32,549 nt of DNA from Lachnospiraceae bacterium (lineage in GTDB: Bacteria > Bacillota > Clostridia > Lachnospirales > Anaerotignaceae), in NCBI GenBank assembly GCA_910576545.1, contig CAJTKM010000028.1, positions 1 to 32,549 on the forward strand, in the 5' to 3' direction. A program made the position numbers and the translations under genes. The notes below the pieces were generated by a model. It did not search any database. It was not told where the DNA came from and saw only the letters and a list, made by a program, of their open reading frames with translations. This document shows positions 8,815-16,706 of the stretch, one piece after another. Position 1 is the stretch's first letter. Every line of letters starts with the position of its first letter.

Positions 8815-9018
8815 GGCAGTGTCATTACAAGTGTCTGCATACGCCTTTCCGCAAATTTTGTCGGCGTCTTCGTTAAATATCCTTGCCGTACCGCCCGCCT
8901 GGCGGCTCCGCCGCTGGGGCAGCGCGGCAATGCAGCATTGTACGTCTGCGAATTTTTGCCTGAAATCCGCCAAAATTATGCTCGAAAATACGTATACGTG
9001 ACTTATGACGACACTACC
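8815..9018. repeat. MITE-like element with long imperfect terminal inverted repeats
   Basis: A 204-base element with no coding capacity. Its two ends, read inward, begin GGCAGTGTC (8815-8823) and GGTAGTGTC (reverse complement of 9010-9018). They stay recognisably complementary for about 50 bases, including ATACG and CAAATTTTG-like blocks. The GC-rich centre (8884-8930) contains nested short palindromes, so the whole element can fold back on itself. It is flanked by CA on the left and TA on the right. The tips resemble those of the IS at the window ends (GATAGTGTC followed by CAnAAG-like sequence), suggesting movement by an IS5-family transposase acting in trans. It separates the likely operon promoter from the asparaginase gene. 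Confidence 0.65.
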
Positions 9019-9047
9019 TAAAACGCGAATGATACGGAGAGAGAAGC

Positions 9048-10046
9048 ATGAAAAAAATATTGATGATAAATACTGGCGGAACATTTTCTTCCGTTCAGGG
9101 AGAAAAGGGGCTGACCCCGGGTTTAAGTAGTCAGGAACTGCTGGACGAACTGCGGCTTGTAACGCGGAGTATAGAGCTGGAAATGGAGGACCTGTTTTCC
9201 GTGGACAGCGCGAACATTTTTCCGGAGGACTGGAAACGGCTTGCGGAACGCATAGCGGAGGTGATTCCGCTGTATGACGGAATTGTCGTGATTCATGGTA
9301 CGGACACGATGGCTTATACCGCTTCTATGCTGGGCTTTATGCTGCGGAATGTTCCGATTCCTGTTGTGATTACAGGCAGCCAGCTTTCTATCAGCCATCC
9401 CGTTGCGGATGCCATGGAGAATGGACGCTGTGCCGTTTATATGGCGGCAGGCGGGCATCCTGGCGTGTTTGTAGCATTTAACCGAAAGGTGATGCTGGGC
9501 GTCCGCTCGTCCAAGGTGCGCACCATGAGTTTTGACGCATTTGAAAGCATCAACTACCCATACATAGCAGAGATTAACTCCCTCGGGCTTTGCGTACATA
9601 CAGAGCTGCTCCCGCGGCAGGAGGGGGAATTTTCCCTTCATACCGGTTATTCGGAGCGTGTCTGCATCCTCAAGCTGTACCCGGGGATTGACCCGGAAAT
9701 CATATACATGCTGGCAGGACAGGGCTGCAAAGGTATTTATATTGAGGCCTTCGGGCTGGGAGGAATCCCGTTCCTGAAGCGGGATTTTATGGGCGCAGTG
9801 CGGCAGGCTGTGGAAAATGGCATCACAGTTCTGACGGGCAGCCAGTGCCTGTATGAAGGCAGCAGCCTTTCCGTATACGAAACAGGGCTGCGGGCGCTGG
9901 AAAGCGGCGTATTGCAGGCGTATGATATGACTGCCGAAGCGGCATATACCAAGCTGATGTGGACGCTGGGGCAGACGGACGACCCGCAGGAAATCCGGCG
10001 GTATTTTGCGAAATCCCTTGCGGGAGAGGTCTGCATTCGGGCGTAA
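9048..10046 (+). CDS. ansA: L-asparaginase, type I-like cytoplasmic
   Basis: Hydrolyses L-asparagine to L-aspartate and ammonia. The 332 residues fit cytoplasmic type I asparaginase, and there is no signal peptide. Both active-site signatures are present: NTGGTFSS (T12 is the nucleophile candidate) and HGTDTM (T85, D86), with the catalytic lysine in SSKVRT (K156). The ATG follows GGAGAG. It is the first gene of a six-gene operon in which every other enzyme either makes aspartate or breaks it down, supporting a catabolic role. Confidence 0.95.
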   Translation: MKKILMINTGGTFSSVQGEKGLTPGLSSQELLDELRLVTRSIELEMEDLFSVDSANIFPEDWKRLAERIAEVIPLYDGIVVIHGTDTMAYTASMLGFMLRNVPIPVVITGSQLSISHPVADAMENGRCAVYMAAGGHPGVFVAFNRKVMLGVRSSKVRTMSFDAFESINYPYIAEINSLGLCVHTELLPRQEGEFSLHTGYSERVCILKLYPGIDPEIIYMLAGQGCKGIYIEAFGLGGIPFLKRDFMGAVRQAVENGITVLTGSQCLYEGSSLSVYETGLRALESGVLQAYDMTAEAAYTKLMWTLGQTDDPQEIRRYFAKSLAGEVCIRA

Positions 10047-10103
10047 TGCAGGGCTCTGCCCAAGGTTGGAATAGGAATCTAATAAAAATAAGGAGTGACG
10101 AAA

Positions 10104-11027
10104 ATGAAGGATTTGCAGAACATATGTAAGATTGCGGTTGTACAGGCAGCGCCGGTGATGTTTGATAAAACGAAGTCGACGGACAAAGCCGTAAAGCTGA
10201 TTGCAGAGGCGGCGGAACAGGGCGCGGAACTTATCGTATTCCCGGAGCTGTTTATAGCGGGCTATCCTTACGGAATGACGTACGGTTTTACCGTTGGCAG
10301 CCGCAATGAGGAGGGCAGGAAGGACTGGAAGGCTTATTATGACAATTCCATCGTTGTGCCGGGAGAGGAATCGGAGCGGCTTGCACAGGCGGCAAAACAG
10401 GCCCATGCCTATGTCAGCATCGGCGTATCTGAGCGGGATGCTGTTACCGCAACACTCTATAATTCAAATATCATGTTTTCCCCGGAGGGCGAGCTGCTGC
10501 ACGTACACAGGAAGCTGAAGCCTACCGGTGCGGAGCGTTTTGTCTGGGGCGATGCGGATAAGCATTATTTCCCCGTCGCGGATACCCCGTGGGGGCCGGT
10601 GGGCGCTATGATTTGCTGGGAAAGCCTGATGCCGCTGGCGCGCGTCGCGCTCTACCAGAAGGGCATTACCATCTATATCTCTCCCAATACGAATGATTAT
10701 GAATCATGGTTTTCAACCATCCGCCATATTGCCATTGAGGGCAAGTGCTTTTTCATCAATTGTGATGTGTTTTTCACAAGGGATATGTACCCGAAAGACC
10801 TGCGCTGCCCGGAGGAAATCGCGAAGCTGCCGGAAATCGTCTGCCGCGGCGGCAGCTGCGTAGTCGACCCCTTCGGCAATTATGTAACCGAGCCGGTTTG
10901 GGATAAGGAAGAAATCATTTACGCGGAGCTGGATATGCAGAAGGTGCCTGCAAGCCGTATGGAATTCGACCCCTGCGGGCATTACGCAAGGCCAGACGTA
11001 CTGCATCTGGAAGTAAACGACAAATAA
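10104..11027 (+). CDS. Nitrilase (carbon-nitrogen hydrolase), plant NIT-like branch
   Basis: A 307-residue member of the nitrilase superfamily. The catalytic Glu-Lys-Cys triad is visible at E48 (VFPELF), K137 (HRKLKPT) and C171 (MICWES). The CWE context, followed by MPLARVALYQKG and later HIAIEGKCFF, belongs to the true nitrilase branch and resembles plant nitrilases more than amidases or N-carbamoylases. Expected reaction: hydrolysis of a nitrile to acid plus ammonia, or partly to the amide. Between an asparaginase and an aspartase, the attractive substrate is beta-cyano-L-alanine, giving aspartate and asparagine; this is inference. I use the ATG at 10104, 8 bases after AGGAG; a GTG at 10095 overlaps that site. 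Confidence 0.88.
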   Translation: MKDLQNICKIAVVQAAPVMFDKTKSTDKAVKLIAEAAEQGAELIVFPELFIAGYPYGMTYGFTVGSRNEEGRKDWKAYYDNSIVVPGEESERLAQAAKQAHAYVSIGVSERDAVTATLYNSNIMFSPEGELLHVHRKLKPTGAERFVWGDADKHYFPVADTPWGPVGAMICWESLMPLARVALYQKGITIYISPNTNDYESWFSTIRHIAIEGKCFFINCDVFFTRDMYPKDLRCPEEIAKLPEIVCRGGSCVVDPFGNYVTEPVWDKEEIIYAELDMQKVPASRMEFDPCGHYARPDVLHLEVNDK

Positions 11028-11061
11028 TAAGTATTGGCTATTAGATTGGGAGGCGGCTGAT

Positions 11062-12513
11062 ATGACAGAGAAAACAAGCTTGCAATATCGTACAGAAAAG
11101 GATTCCATTGGAACAAAGGATGTCCCGCAGGATGTATATTACGGCGTACAATCCCTTCGGGCAGCAGAAAATTTCCATATCACCGGGCTGGCAATGCACC
11201 CGGAAATCATCAACAGCCTTGCGTTTATCAAAAAAGCGGCAGCCATTACGAACTGCGAAACCGGCATACTGGAAAAGAGGAAGGCGCAGGCGATTGTACA
11301 CGCTTGTGATGAAATCATCAGCGGGAAGCTGCACGAATTCTTTATTGTAGACCCGATACAGGGCGGCGCTGGAACCTCTCTGAATATGAACGCAAATGAA
11401 GTCATTGCCAACCGTGCGATTGAGCTCCTTGGCGGGGAAAAGGGGGATTATTCCCTTATCCACCCCAACGACCATGTGAACTGCGGCCAATCCACAAACG
11501 ACGTCATTCCCACAGCAGGCAAAATGACGGCGCTGCGCTTGCTGGGCGGCCTGAAAAAGGAGCTGATACGCCTGCATGAAGCCCTTTCCGAAAAAGCGGA
11601 GGAATTTGACCATGTGATTAAAATGGGGCGCACGCAGATGCAGGATGCAGTCCCCATCCGCCTTGGGCAGGAATTCCAGGCATATGCTGACGCAATCCTG
11701 CGGGATATCCACCGCATGGATAAGGCCATGGATGAAATGCGGACGCTGAATATGGGCGGCACTGCCATCGGCACGGGCATTAATGCAGACGAAGCCTATC
11801 TGCGGCGCATTGTGCCAAAGCTGTCGGAGGTTTCTGATATGGAGTTTGTGCAGGCGTTTGACCTGATTGACGCAACGCAGAACCTCGACCCGTTTGTCGC
11901 CGTTTCCGGGGCGGTAAAGGCCTGCGCGGTCACGCTCTCCAAAATATCCAACGACCTGCGGCTGATGTCCTCCGGGCCGAGGGCGGGTTTCGGGGAAATC
12001 AACCTTCCCGCGAAGCAGAATGGTTCCTCCATCATGCCGGGAAAGGTCAACCCTGTCATTCCGGAGGTTGTCAACCAGGTGGCGTTCCATGTAATCGGGA
12101 ACGACCTTACCATCACCATGGCGGCGGAAGCGGGACAGCTGGAGCTGAACGCATTTGAACCAATTGTGTTTTACTGCATGTTCCAGTCCATCGATACCCT
12201 CGCTTATGCCGTGCGGACGCTTGTGGATAACTGCGTGAAGGGCATCACTGCCAATGAAACGCGCTGCCGCTATCTGGTGGAAAACAGCGTCGGCATCATT
12301 ACTGCCATCTGCCCGCATGTCGGCTACCAAAAGGCGGCGGAAATCGCCAAGCAGGCATTGCAGACTGGCGAAACCGTCCGCAGCCTGATTTTGAAGGAAG
12401 GGCTGCTGACAGAAGAAGAGCTTGAAAAAATCCTGAGCCCTGTCGGCATGACGGAACCCGGAATTTCCGGGAAAGAATACCTTATGAAAAAAGCGGAAGG
12501 AGGCCGTTTGTAA
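11062..12513 (+). CDS. aspA: Aspartate ammonia-lyase (aspartase)
   Basis: Converts L-aspartate to fumarate and ammonia. The 483 residues match the aspartase/fumarase II superfamily. The signature loop GSSIMPGKVNPV begins near residue 321 and contains the catalytic serine. Substrate-contact regions TSLNMNANEV and NCGQSTNDVIP are present. The start after GGGAGG at ATG 11062 agrees with family N-termini. Fumarase C is the alternative within this superfamily, but this operon has a separate class I fumarase and enzymes supplying aspartate, so aspartase is preferred. Its stop codon overlaps the malic enzyme start by one base. Confidence 0.93.
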   Translation: MTEKTSLQYRTEKDSIGTKDVPQDVYYGVQSLRAAENFHITGLAMHPEIINSLAFIKKAAAITNCETGILEKRKAQAIVHACDEIISGKLHEFFIVDPIQGGAGTSLNMNANEVIANRAIELLGGEKGDYSLIHPNDHVNCGQSTNDVIPTAGKMTALRLLGGLKKELIRLHEALSEKAEEFDHVIKMGRTQMQDAVPIRLGQEFQAYADAILRDIHRMDKAMDEMRTLNMGGTAIGTGINADEAYLRRIVPKLSEVSDMEFVQAFDLIDATQNLDPFVAVSGAVKACAVTLSKISNDLRLMSSGPRAGFGEINLPAKQNGSSIMPGKVNPVIPEVVNQVAFHVIGNDLTITMAAEAGQLELNAFEPIVFYCMFQSIDTLAYAVRTLVDNCVKGITANETRCRYLVENSVGIITAICPHVGYQKAAEIAKQALQTGETVRSLILKEGLLTEEELEKILSPVGMTEPGISGKEYLMKKAEGGRL

Positions 12514-13661
12514 TGGATTACGCTGAAATGGCATTGCAGCTGCACAAGGAAAACAAAGGAAAAATCAGTGTTTCCAGCAAAATCGCACTGGAAACGCGCG
12601 AGGATTTAAGCACAGCCTATACCCCCGGCGTTGCCGCGCCCTGCCTGGAAATACAGAAGGAAAAGGCAAATGCCTATACCTATACGGCAAAGGGGAACCT
12701 TGTTGCTGTGGTTACAGATGGGACGGCTGTCCTTGGGCTGGGCGATATTGGGCCGGAGGCCGCCATGCCCGTTATGGAGGGGAAAGCCGTGTTGTTCAAG
12801 GCGTTTGGAAATGTGGACGCTTTCCCCATATGCCTTGCGACGAAGGACACAGAGGAAATCATTGAAACGGTAAAACGTATCGCGCCTGTGTTCGGCGGGA
12901 TCAATCTGGAGGATATCAGCGCGCCGCGCTGTTTTGAAATCGAACGGCGTCTGGAAGAAGAGCTGGACATTCCTGTGTTCCATGATGACCAGCATGGTAC
13001 TGCTATTGTTGTAACAGCCGCGCTCCTGAATGCGCTGAAACTGACAGGAAAGAAAATGGAGGAAGTCCGCGTTGTGCTGAATGGCCCGGGGAGCGCAGGC
13101 ACGGCGATTGCGAAAATGCTCCTGCATGCAGGGGTGAAGCATATGCTGATTTGCGATAAAGAAGGCATCCTTGCGGAAGGGCGTGAAAATATGCTCCCGC
13201 ATACAACGGAGCTGGCAAGGCTGACAAATCCGGAGGGCAGGACGGGCGTTCTGGCGGACGCGCTTGTGGGCGCGGATGTATTTGTCGGCGTTTCGGCGGC
13301 AAATATATTGAAGCCGGAAATGGTCAGAACCATGAACCGGGACGCGATCGTTTTCGCTATGGCGAACCCTACGCCGGAAATTTCCTATGAGGAAGCCGTA
13401 GCGGCAGGCGTGCGCATTATAGCGACAGGCCGGAGCGATTACCCGAACCAGATTAACAACGTGCTTGTATTCCCCGGCATATTCCGCGGCGCATTGGACG
13501 CGCGCGCAAGGGATATTACATACCCCATGAAGCTGGCGGCGGCTTATGCCATTGCGGGGCTGATTGGTGAAACAGAACTGCGCGAGGATTACATCATTCC
13601 GTCTGCGTTTGACAAGCGTGTTGCAAAAGCAGTTGCGGACGCGGTAGGAGGGTGTATATGA
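12513..13661 (+). CDS. NAD(P)-dependent malic enzyme (malate to pyruvate)
   Basis: Oxidatively decarboxylates L-malate to pyruvate and CO2. The 382 residues fit the short bacterial malic enzymes. YTPGVAAPCLEI near residue 30 is the N-terminal malic motif, HDDQHGTAIV near residue 156 holds metal- and substrate-binding residues, and VLNGPGSAGTAIAKM near residue 188 is the nucleotide-binding loop. The sequence does not settle NAD versus NADP; clostridial relatives are mostly NAD-linked. It overlaps aspA by one base and the fumarase alpha gene by ATGA, so translation is probably coupled. It completes the fumarate-malate-pyruvate branch. Confidence 0.93.
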   Translation: MDYAEMALQLHKENKGKISVSSKIALETREDLSTAYTPGVAAPCLEIQKEKANAYTYTAKGNLVAVVTDGTAVLGLGDIGPEAAMPVMEGKAVLFKAFGNVDAFPICLATKDTEEIIETVKRIAPVFGGINLEDISAPRCFEIERRLEEELDIPVFHDDQHGTAIVVTAALLNALKLTGKKMEEVRVVLNGPGSAGTAIAKMLLHAGVKHMLICDKEGILAEGRENMLPHTTELARLTNPEGRTGVLADALVGADVFVGVSAANILKPEMVRTMNRDAIVFAMANPTPEISYEEAVAAGVRIIATGRSDYPNQINNVLVFPGIFRGALDARARDITYPMKLAAAYAIAGLIGETELREDYIIPSAFDKRVAKAVADAVGGCI

Positions 13662-14503
13662 TACGGGAAATTTCGGTTAAAACGCTTGCGGAGGCGGTTT
13701 GTGAACTTTGCATACAGGCGAATCACTTTCTTTCGCCGGATATGCGGAACGCTCTGGCGCGTGCGGCAGGGCAGGAAACCAGCCCGCTTGCCAGCCGTAT
13801 TTTAGGGCAGCTGGAGGAAAACCTGCAAATTGCCGCAGAAGAAAGCATTCCTATCTGTCAGGATACAGGAATGGCGGTCGTTTTCCTGAAAATCGGGCAG
13901 GACGTGCATTTTTTCGATGGAGATTTGACGGAAGCCGTAAACGATGGCGTGCGCCGCGGGTATACAGAGGGATTCCTCCGGAAATCTGTTGTGGGCGACC
14001 CGTTGCTCCGGCAGAACACAGGTGACAATACTCCCGCCATACTGCATTGTTCCATTGTCCCGGGGAATCAGGTAGAAATCACTGTTGCTCCGAAGGGCTT
14101 CGGCAGTGAGAACATGAGCCGCATATTCATGCTGAAGCCCGCAGACGGCACAGAGGGCGTGAAAGAGGCCATTGTGCAGACGGTTGCCGAAGCGGGGCCG
14201 AATGCCTGTCCGCCGCTGGTGGTGGGTGTAGGTATCGGCGGGACGTTTGAAAAAGCGGCTTTGCTGGCAAAAGAGGCTCTGACGCGTGAAACGGGTGCGC
14301 CTTCCGAACTGCCGCATGTCTGTGCGCTGGAGGCGGAGCTTTTGGAGCGCATCAACGCCCTGCAAATCGGCCCTGCCGGACTGGGCGGCAATGCCACTGC
14401 GCTTGCGGTGCATATCAATACTTATGCGACGCATATTGCCGGTCTGCCGTTGGCTGTCAACCTCTGCTGTCATGTCAACCGGCATGCCAGCCGTGTACTT
14501 TGA
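13658..14503 (+). CDS. Class I fumarate hydratase, alpha subunit
   Basis: A 281-residue alpha subunit of the two-subunit iron-sulfur fumarase, related to TtdA and the N-terminal part of FumA. The [4Fe-4S] ligand cysteines are likely those in PICQDTGM (near residue 68), in NACPPLVVGVGIGG and in LCCHVNRHASR near the C-terminus. With the beta subunit it hydrates fumarate to malate. L-tartrate dehydratase is the usual alternative for this family; the operon strongly favours fumarase. The ATG at 13658 lies 5 bases after AGGAGGG and overlaps the malic enzyme stop (ATGA). Confidence 0.92.
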   Translation: MIREISVKTLAEAVCELCIQANHFLSPDMRNALARAAGQETSPLASRILGQLEENLQIAAEESIPICQDTGMAVVFLKIGQDVHFFDGDLTEAVNDGVRRGYTEGFLRKSVVGDPLLRQNTGDNTPAILHCSIVPGNQVEITVAPKGFGSENMSRIFMLKPADGTEGVKEAIVQTVAEAGPNACPPLVVGVGIGGTFEKAALLAKEALTRETGAPSELPHVCALEAELLERINALQIGPAGLGGNATALAVHINTYATHIAGLPLAVNLCCHVNRHASRVL

Positions 14504-14517
14504 AAGGGGGCAGGAAC

Positions 14518-15054
14518 ATGGAAAAGCATATCAGGCTGCCGTTGACACAGGAGGACATTGGCGGACTTCGGGCAGGAGATTATGTATATCTGACGGGCGA
14601 GCTTTATACCGCGCGGGACGCGGCACATAAAAGGATGGCGGAAACGCTGTGTGCGGGCGGCACACTCCCGTTTGAAATCGCAGGACAGACCATTTACTAT
14701 ATGGGGCCTTCTCCCGCAAGGCAGGGGCATGTCATTGGCTCCGCCGGACCGACAACCGCCAGCCGCATGGATAAATACACGCCGCGTCTGCTGGATCTGG
14801 GCATGAAAGGCATGGTTGGGAAAGGGCGGCGTTCGCCGGAGGTCATTGCCGCCATGCGCAGAAATCAGGCGGTATATTTTGCCGCTGTCGGCGGGGCGGG
14901 CGCGCTCCTTTCCAAATGTATCAAAAAAGCCGAAACCGTCGCTTATGAGGATTTGGGAACAGAGGCAGTACGGCGTCTTGTGGTGGAGGAATTTCCCGTT
15001 ATTGTCGTAATTGACGCAGAGGGAACGGATTTGTACGGAAATTTATCCGGCTGA
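14518..15054 (+). CDS. Class I fumarate hydratase, beta subunit
   Basis: A 178-residue beta subunit matching the C-terminal domain of class I fumarases. The substrate-binding stretch SAGPTTASRMDKYTP is near residue 78, followed by KGMVGKG and AAVGGAGALL, all typical of this family. The ATG at 14518 follows AAAGGGGG and lies 14 bases after the alpha stop; an in-frame ATG at 14500 would overlap the alpha gene. It is the last gene of the operon and is followed by a clear terminator. Confidence 0.92.
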   Translation: MEKHIRLPLTQEDIGGLRAGDYVYLTGELYTARDAAHKRMAETLCAGGTLPFEIAGQTIYYMGPSPARQGHVIGSAGPTTASRMDKYTPRLLDLGMKGMVGKGRRSPEVIAAMRRNQAVYFAAVGGAGALLSKCIKKAETVAYEDLGTEAVRRLVVEEFPVIVVIDAEGTDLYGNLSG

Positions 15055-15075
15055 TTGAAAAATTTCTGAAATTTT

Positions 15076-15100
15076 GCGGCCTGTTATGGCCGCTTTTTTT
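15076..15100 (+). terminator. Intrinsic terminator of the asparagine-degradation operon
   Basis: GCGGCC (15076-15081) pairs with GGCCGC (15088-15093) around a six-base loop, followed by seven T residues (15094-15100). Confidence 0.9.
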
Positions 15101-15168
15101 GATTTCAGGTCTGCCTTGAAGCCCATCCGCATAAGCTATTAGCAGGAAATCTATGGGAGGGATTCGTT

Positions 15169-15456
15169 TTGGCGGAAGAAAAAAAGAGGGGCGGGCACCA
15201 TACTTTGATGATGGAGGAACGTGAAAAGTTGCAGATTGGCGGTGTTCTGGAGGTGATCTCCTTTGACGAGGAGGGCGTAATGATGGAAACCACCTGCGGA
15301 CTGCTTGTGCTGAAAGGTGCGGAACTGCACATTGGCAAGCTGGATTTGGAGGAGGGGGAGGTCACGGTCAATGGTACGATTGACAGCATTGACTACTCTG
15401 ACGGCTCTGCTGTCGGCGGCAGGACGCATCCGCTTCTCGGAAAGCTGTTCCGTTGA
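15169..15456 (+). CDS. yabP: Sporulation protein YabP
   Basis: A 95-residue small acidic protein of the YabP/YqfC family. The pattern HHTLMMEERE...LEVISFDEEGVMMET...GLLVLKG is typical, and the order yabP-yabQ-divIC matches Bacillus. YabP is needed for spore formation in Bacillus and is made in the mother cell; its biochemical role is unclear. The start is a TTG at 15169, 7 bases after GGGAGGG. No ATG is available upstream in frame, and family alignments start near here. I see no convincing sigma-A promoter just upstream, which would suit a sporulation sigma factor. Confidence 0.9.
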   Translation: MAEEKKRGGHHTLMMEEREKLQIGGVLEVISFDEEGVMMETTCGLLVLKGAELHIGKLDLEEGEVTVNGTIDSIDYSDGSAVGGRTHPLLGKLFR

Positions 15457-15471
15457 TAGGGGGCGCGGCAA

Positions 15472-15981
15472 ATGATATTATCTCTGCATGAACAGGCGCG
15501 GATGTTTCTGCTCTGCATCGCGTTGGGCGGTGGCATGGGGCTTTTATATGACTGTCTGCGTGTGTTTCGCCACAGCCTGCACCATAAGCGATTCTGGGTA
15601 CAGGCGGAGGACGCGCTTTTCTGGCTGACCGCTGTTTTTTTGGTGTTCGGGGTTCTTCTGCATGCCAATTCGGGCGAGGTGCGTTTTTTTTCGCTGTTCG
15701 GGCTGTTCGGCGGCATGGGGCTGTATTTTCTGACGCTCAGCCACTGGGTCGTCGCCGTCAGCGACAGCGTGATACGGCTTATCAAGTATCTGGTGCGCCT
15801 TTTTTTTCGTATCCTTTTTACGCCGTTCCGCCTGCTTTTCCTCCCTTTTCGGAAACCTCTGCGGAAATTTGGCGGCTTTTGCGAAAGCTGGCAAAAAAAA
15901 CTGTTGCAAAGCGCGCGGGTTTATGTGAAAATGAATAAGAGGCGTTTTCGGCGGGATTGGAAAATACTGCGCCGGAGATAA
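15472..15981 (+). CDS. yabQ: Spore cortex biosynthesis protein YabQ
   Basis: A 169-residue membrane protein. The N-terminal two thirds hold several hydrophobic segments (about residues 8-26, 46-64, 68-88 and 105-125). The YDCLRVFRH stretch after the first segment is characteristic of YabQ. The C-terminal tail is very basic (KMNKRRFRRDWKILRRR). In Bacillus, YabQ localises to the forespore and is required for cortex formation. The ATG lies 15 bases after the yabP stop, with a GGGGGCG site between them, so the two genes are probably co-transcribed. Confidence 0.9.
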   Translation: MILSLHEQARMFLLCIALGGGMGLLYDCLRVFRHSLHHKRFWVQAEDALFWLTAVFLVFGVLLHANSGEVRFFSLFGLFGGMGLYFLTLSHWVVAVSDSVIRLIKYLVRLFFRILFTPFRLLFLPFRKPLRKFGGFCESWQKKLLQSARVYVKMNKRRFRRDWKILRRR

Positions 15982-16002
15982 CAGAAGGAATGGGGCTTAT
16001 GC

Positions 16003-16308
16003 ATGGCGAAAAAAGAAAACAAGAAAAATAAAGGTACAAGACCATCTTCCGTATTTCTGCGGGTGTTTATGGCGTTGTTTATCTGTACGGTGGTAGCCGG
16101 TGTGGGGAACCAGGCGAACCGTTATCAGGAACTGCTGGAGGAAAAAGCTGCTCTGCAAAATGAGATTGACGCGGAACAGGAGCGGAAAATAGAGTTTGAA
16201 AAGCGGCAGGATTATTATAACAGCGATGTTTATATCGAACAGATGGCGCGGGAATACCTTGGCATGGTGAAGCCGAACGAGGTTCTTTACATCAACCGCG
16301 GCGAATGA
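16003..16308 (+). CDS. divIC: Septum formation initiator DivIC/FtsB-like
   Basis: A 101-residue bitopic membrane protein. It has a lysine-rich cytoplasmic N-terminus, one membrane segment (about residues 18-36), then a coiled coil (about 40-70) and a short extracellular end with YIEQMAREYLGMVKPNEVLY, the hallmark of the FtsB/DivIC family. It joins FtsL and DivIB homologues in the divisome to activate septal cell-wall synthesis. It lies 21 bases downstream of yabQ in the conserved yabP-yabQ-divIC order. Confidence 0.92.
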   Translation: MAKKENKKNKGTRPSSVFLRVFMALFICTVVAGVGNQANRYQELLEEKAALQNEIDAEQERKIEFEKRQDYYNSDVYIEQMAREYLGMVKPNEVLYINRGE

Positions 16309-16349
16309 TTATTTTGTGCCGGAATTTTGAAAAATTTGTGAAAAAATGC

Positions 16350-16378
16350 TTGACATACTCTGGCCTTTCCGCTATACT
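16350..16378 (+). promoter_or_regulatory. Promoter of the tRNA-Met/Glu/Val cluster
   Basis: Perfect TTGACA (16350-16355), 17-base spacer, and TATACT (16373-16378), the same -10 as the tRNA-Ser promoter. Confidence 0.85.
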
Positions 16379-16394
16379 GAATAGGCAGATTTGA

Positions 16395-16468
16395 GGCGGA
16401 GTAGCTCAGTTGGCGAGAGCATGCGGTTCATACCCGCAGTGTCGGGGGTTCAAATCCCTCCTCCGCTA
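16395..16468 (+). tRNA. tRNA-Met (CAT)
   Basis: GGCGGAG (16395-16401) pairs with CTCCGCT (16461-16467) with a G-U at the first pair, and the discriminator is A. The anticodon stem-loop TGCGG-TTCATAC-CCGCA gives CAT. The paired end and lack of an initiator-type C1-A72 mismatch favour elongator methionine, but a CAT tRNA modified to read AUA cannot be excluded by eye. CCA is not encoded. Confidence 0.92.
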
Positions 16469-16472
16469 TTCT

Positions 16473-16544
16473 GGCCCGTTGGTCAAGAGGTTAAGACGCG
16501 GCCCTCTCACGGCTGAAACAAGGGTTCGATTCCCTTACGGGTCA
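16473..16544 (+). tRNA. tRNA-Glu (CTC)
   Basis: GGCCCGT (16473-16479) pairs with ACGGGTC (16537-16543). The anticodon arm CGGCC-CTCTCAC-GGCTG gives CTC, reading GAG. It starts 4 bases after tRNA-Met. CCA is not encoded. Confidence 0.95.
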
Positions 16545-16572
16545 TTTACAAGTTCATAGTTCGATATAAAGT

Positions 16573-16645
16573 GGAAGTTTAGCTCAGCTGGGAGAGCATC
16601 TGCCTTACAAGCAGAGGGTCACAGGTTCGAGCCCTGTAACTTCCA
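16573..16645 (+). tRNA. tRNA-Val (TAC)
   Basis: GGAAGTT (16573-16579) pairs with AACTTCC (16638-16644), discriminator A. The anticodon arm TCTGC-CTTACAA-GCAGA gives TAC. An eight-T run directly follows the tRNA (16646-16653), probably the transcript end. Confidence 0.95.
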
Positions 16646-16706
16646 TTTTTTTTGTGTAAAACGCCAGAGGTGGTTTTATGGTATTTGCAGATGGGAGGGG
16701 AACGTC

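Noticed and set aside
8774-9001. A 75-codon frame across the intergenic region before the asparaginase gene
   Set aside because: It lies almost wholly inside the inverted-repeat element, and the translation reflects the repeat. No ribosome site.
9123-12534. Long minus-strand frames opposite the asparaginase, nitrilase and aspartase genes (9123-10406, 11041-12534)
   Set aside because: They are antisense shadows of well-conserved enzymes. The translations are rich in Arg, His and Cys and show no domain.
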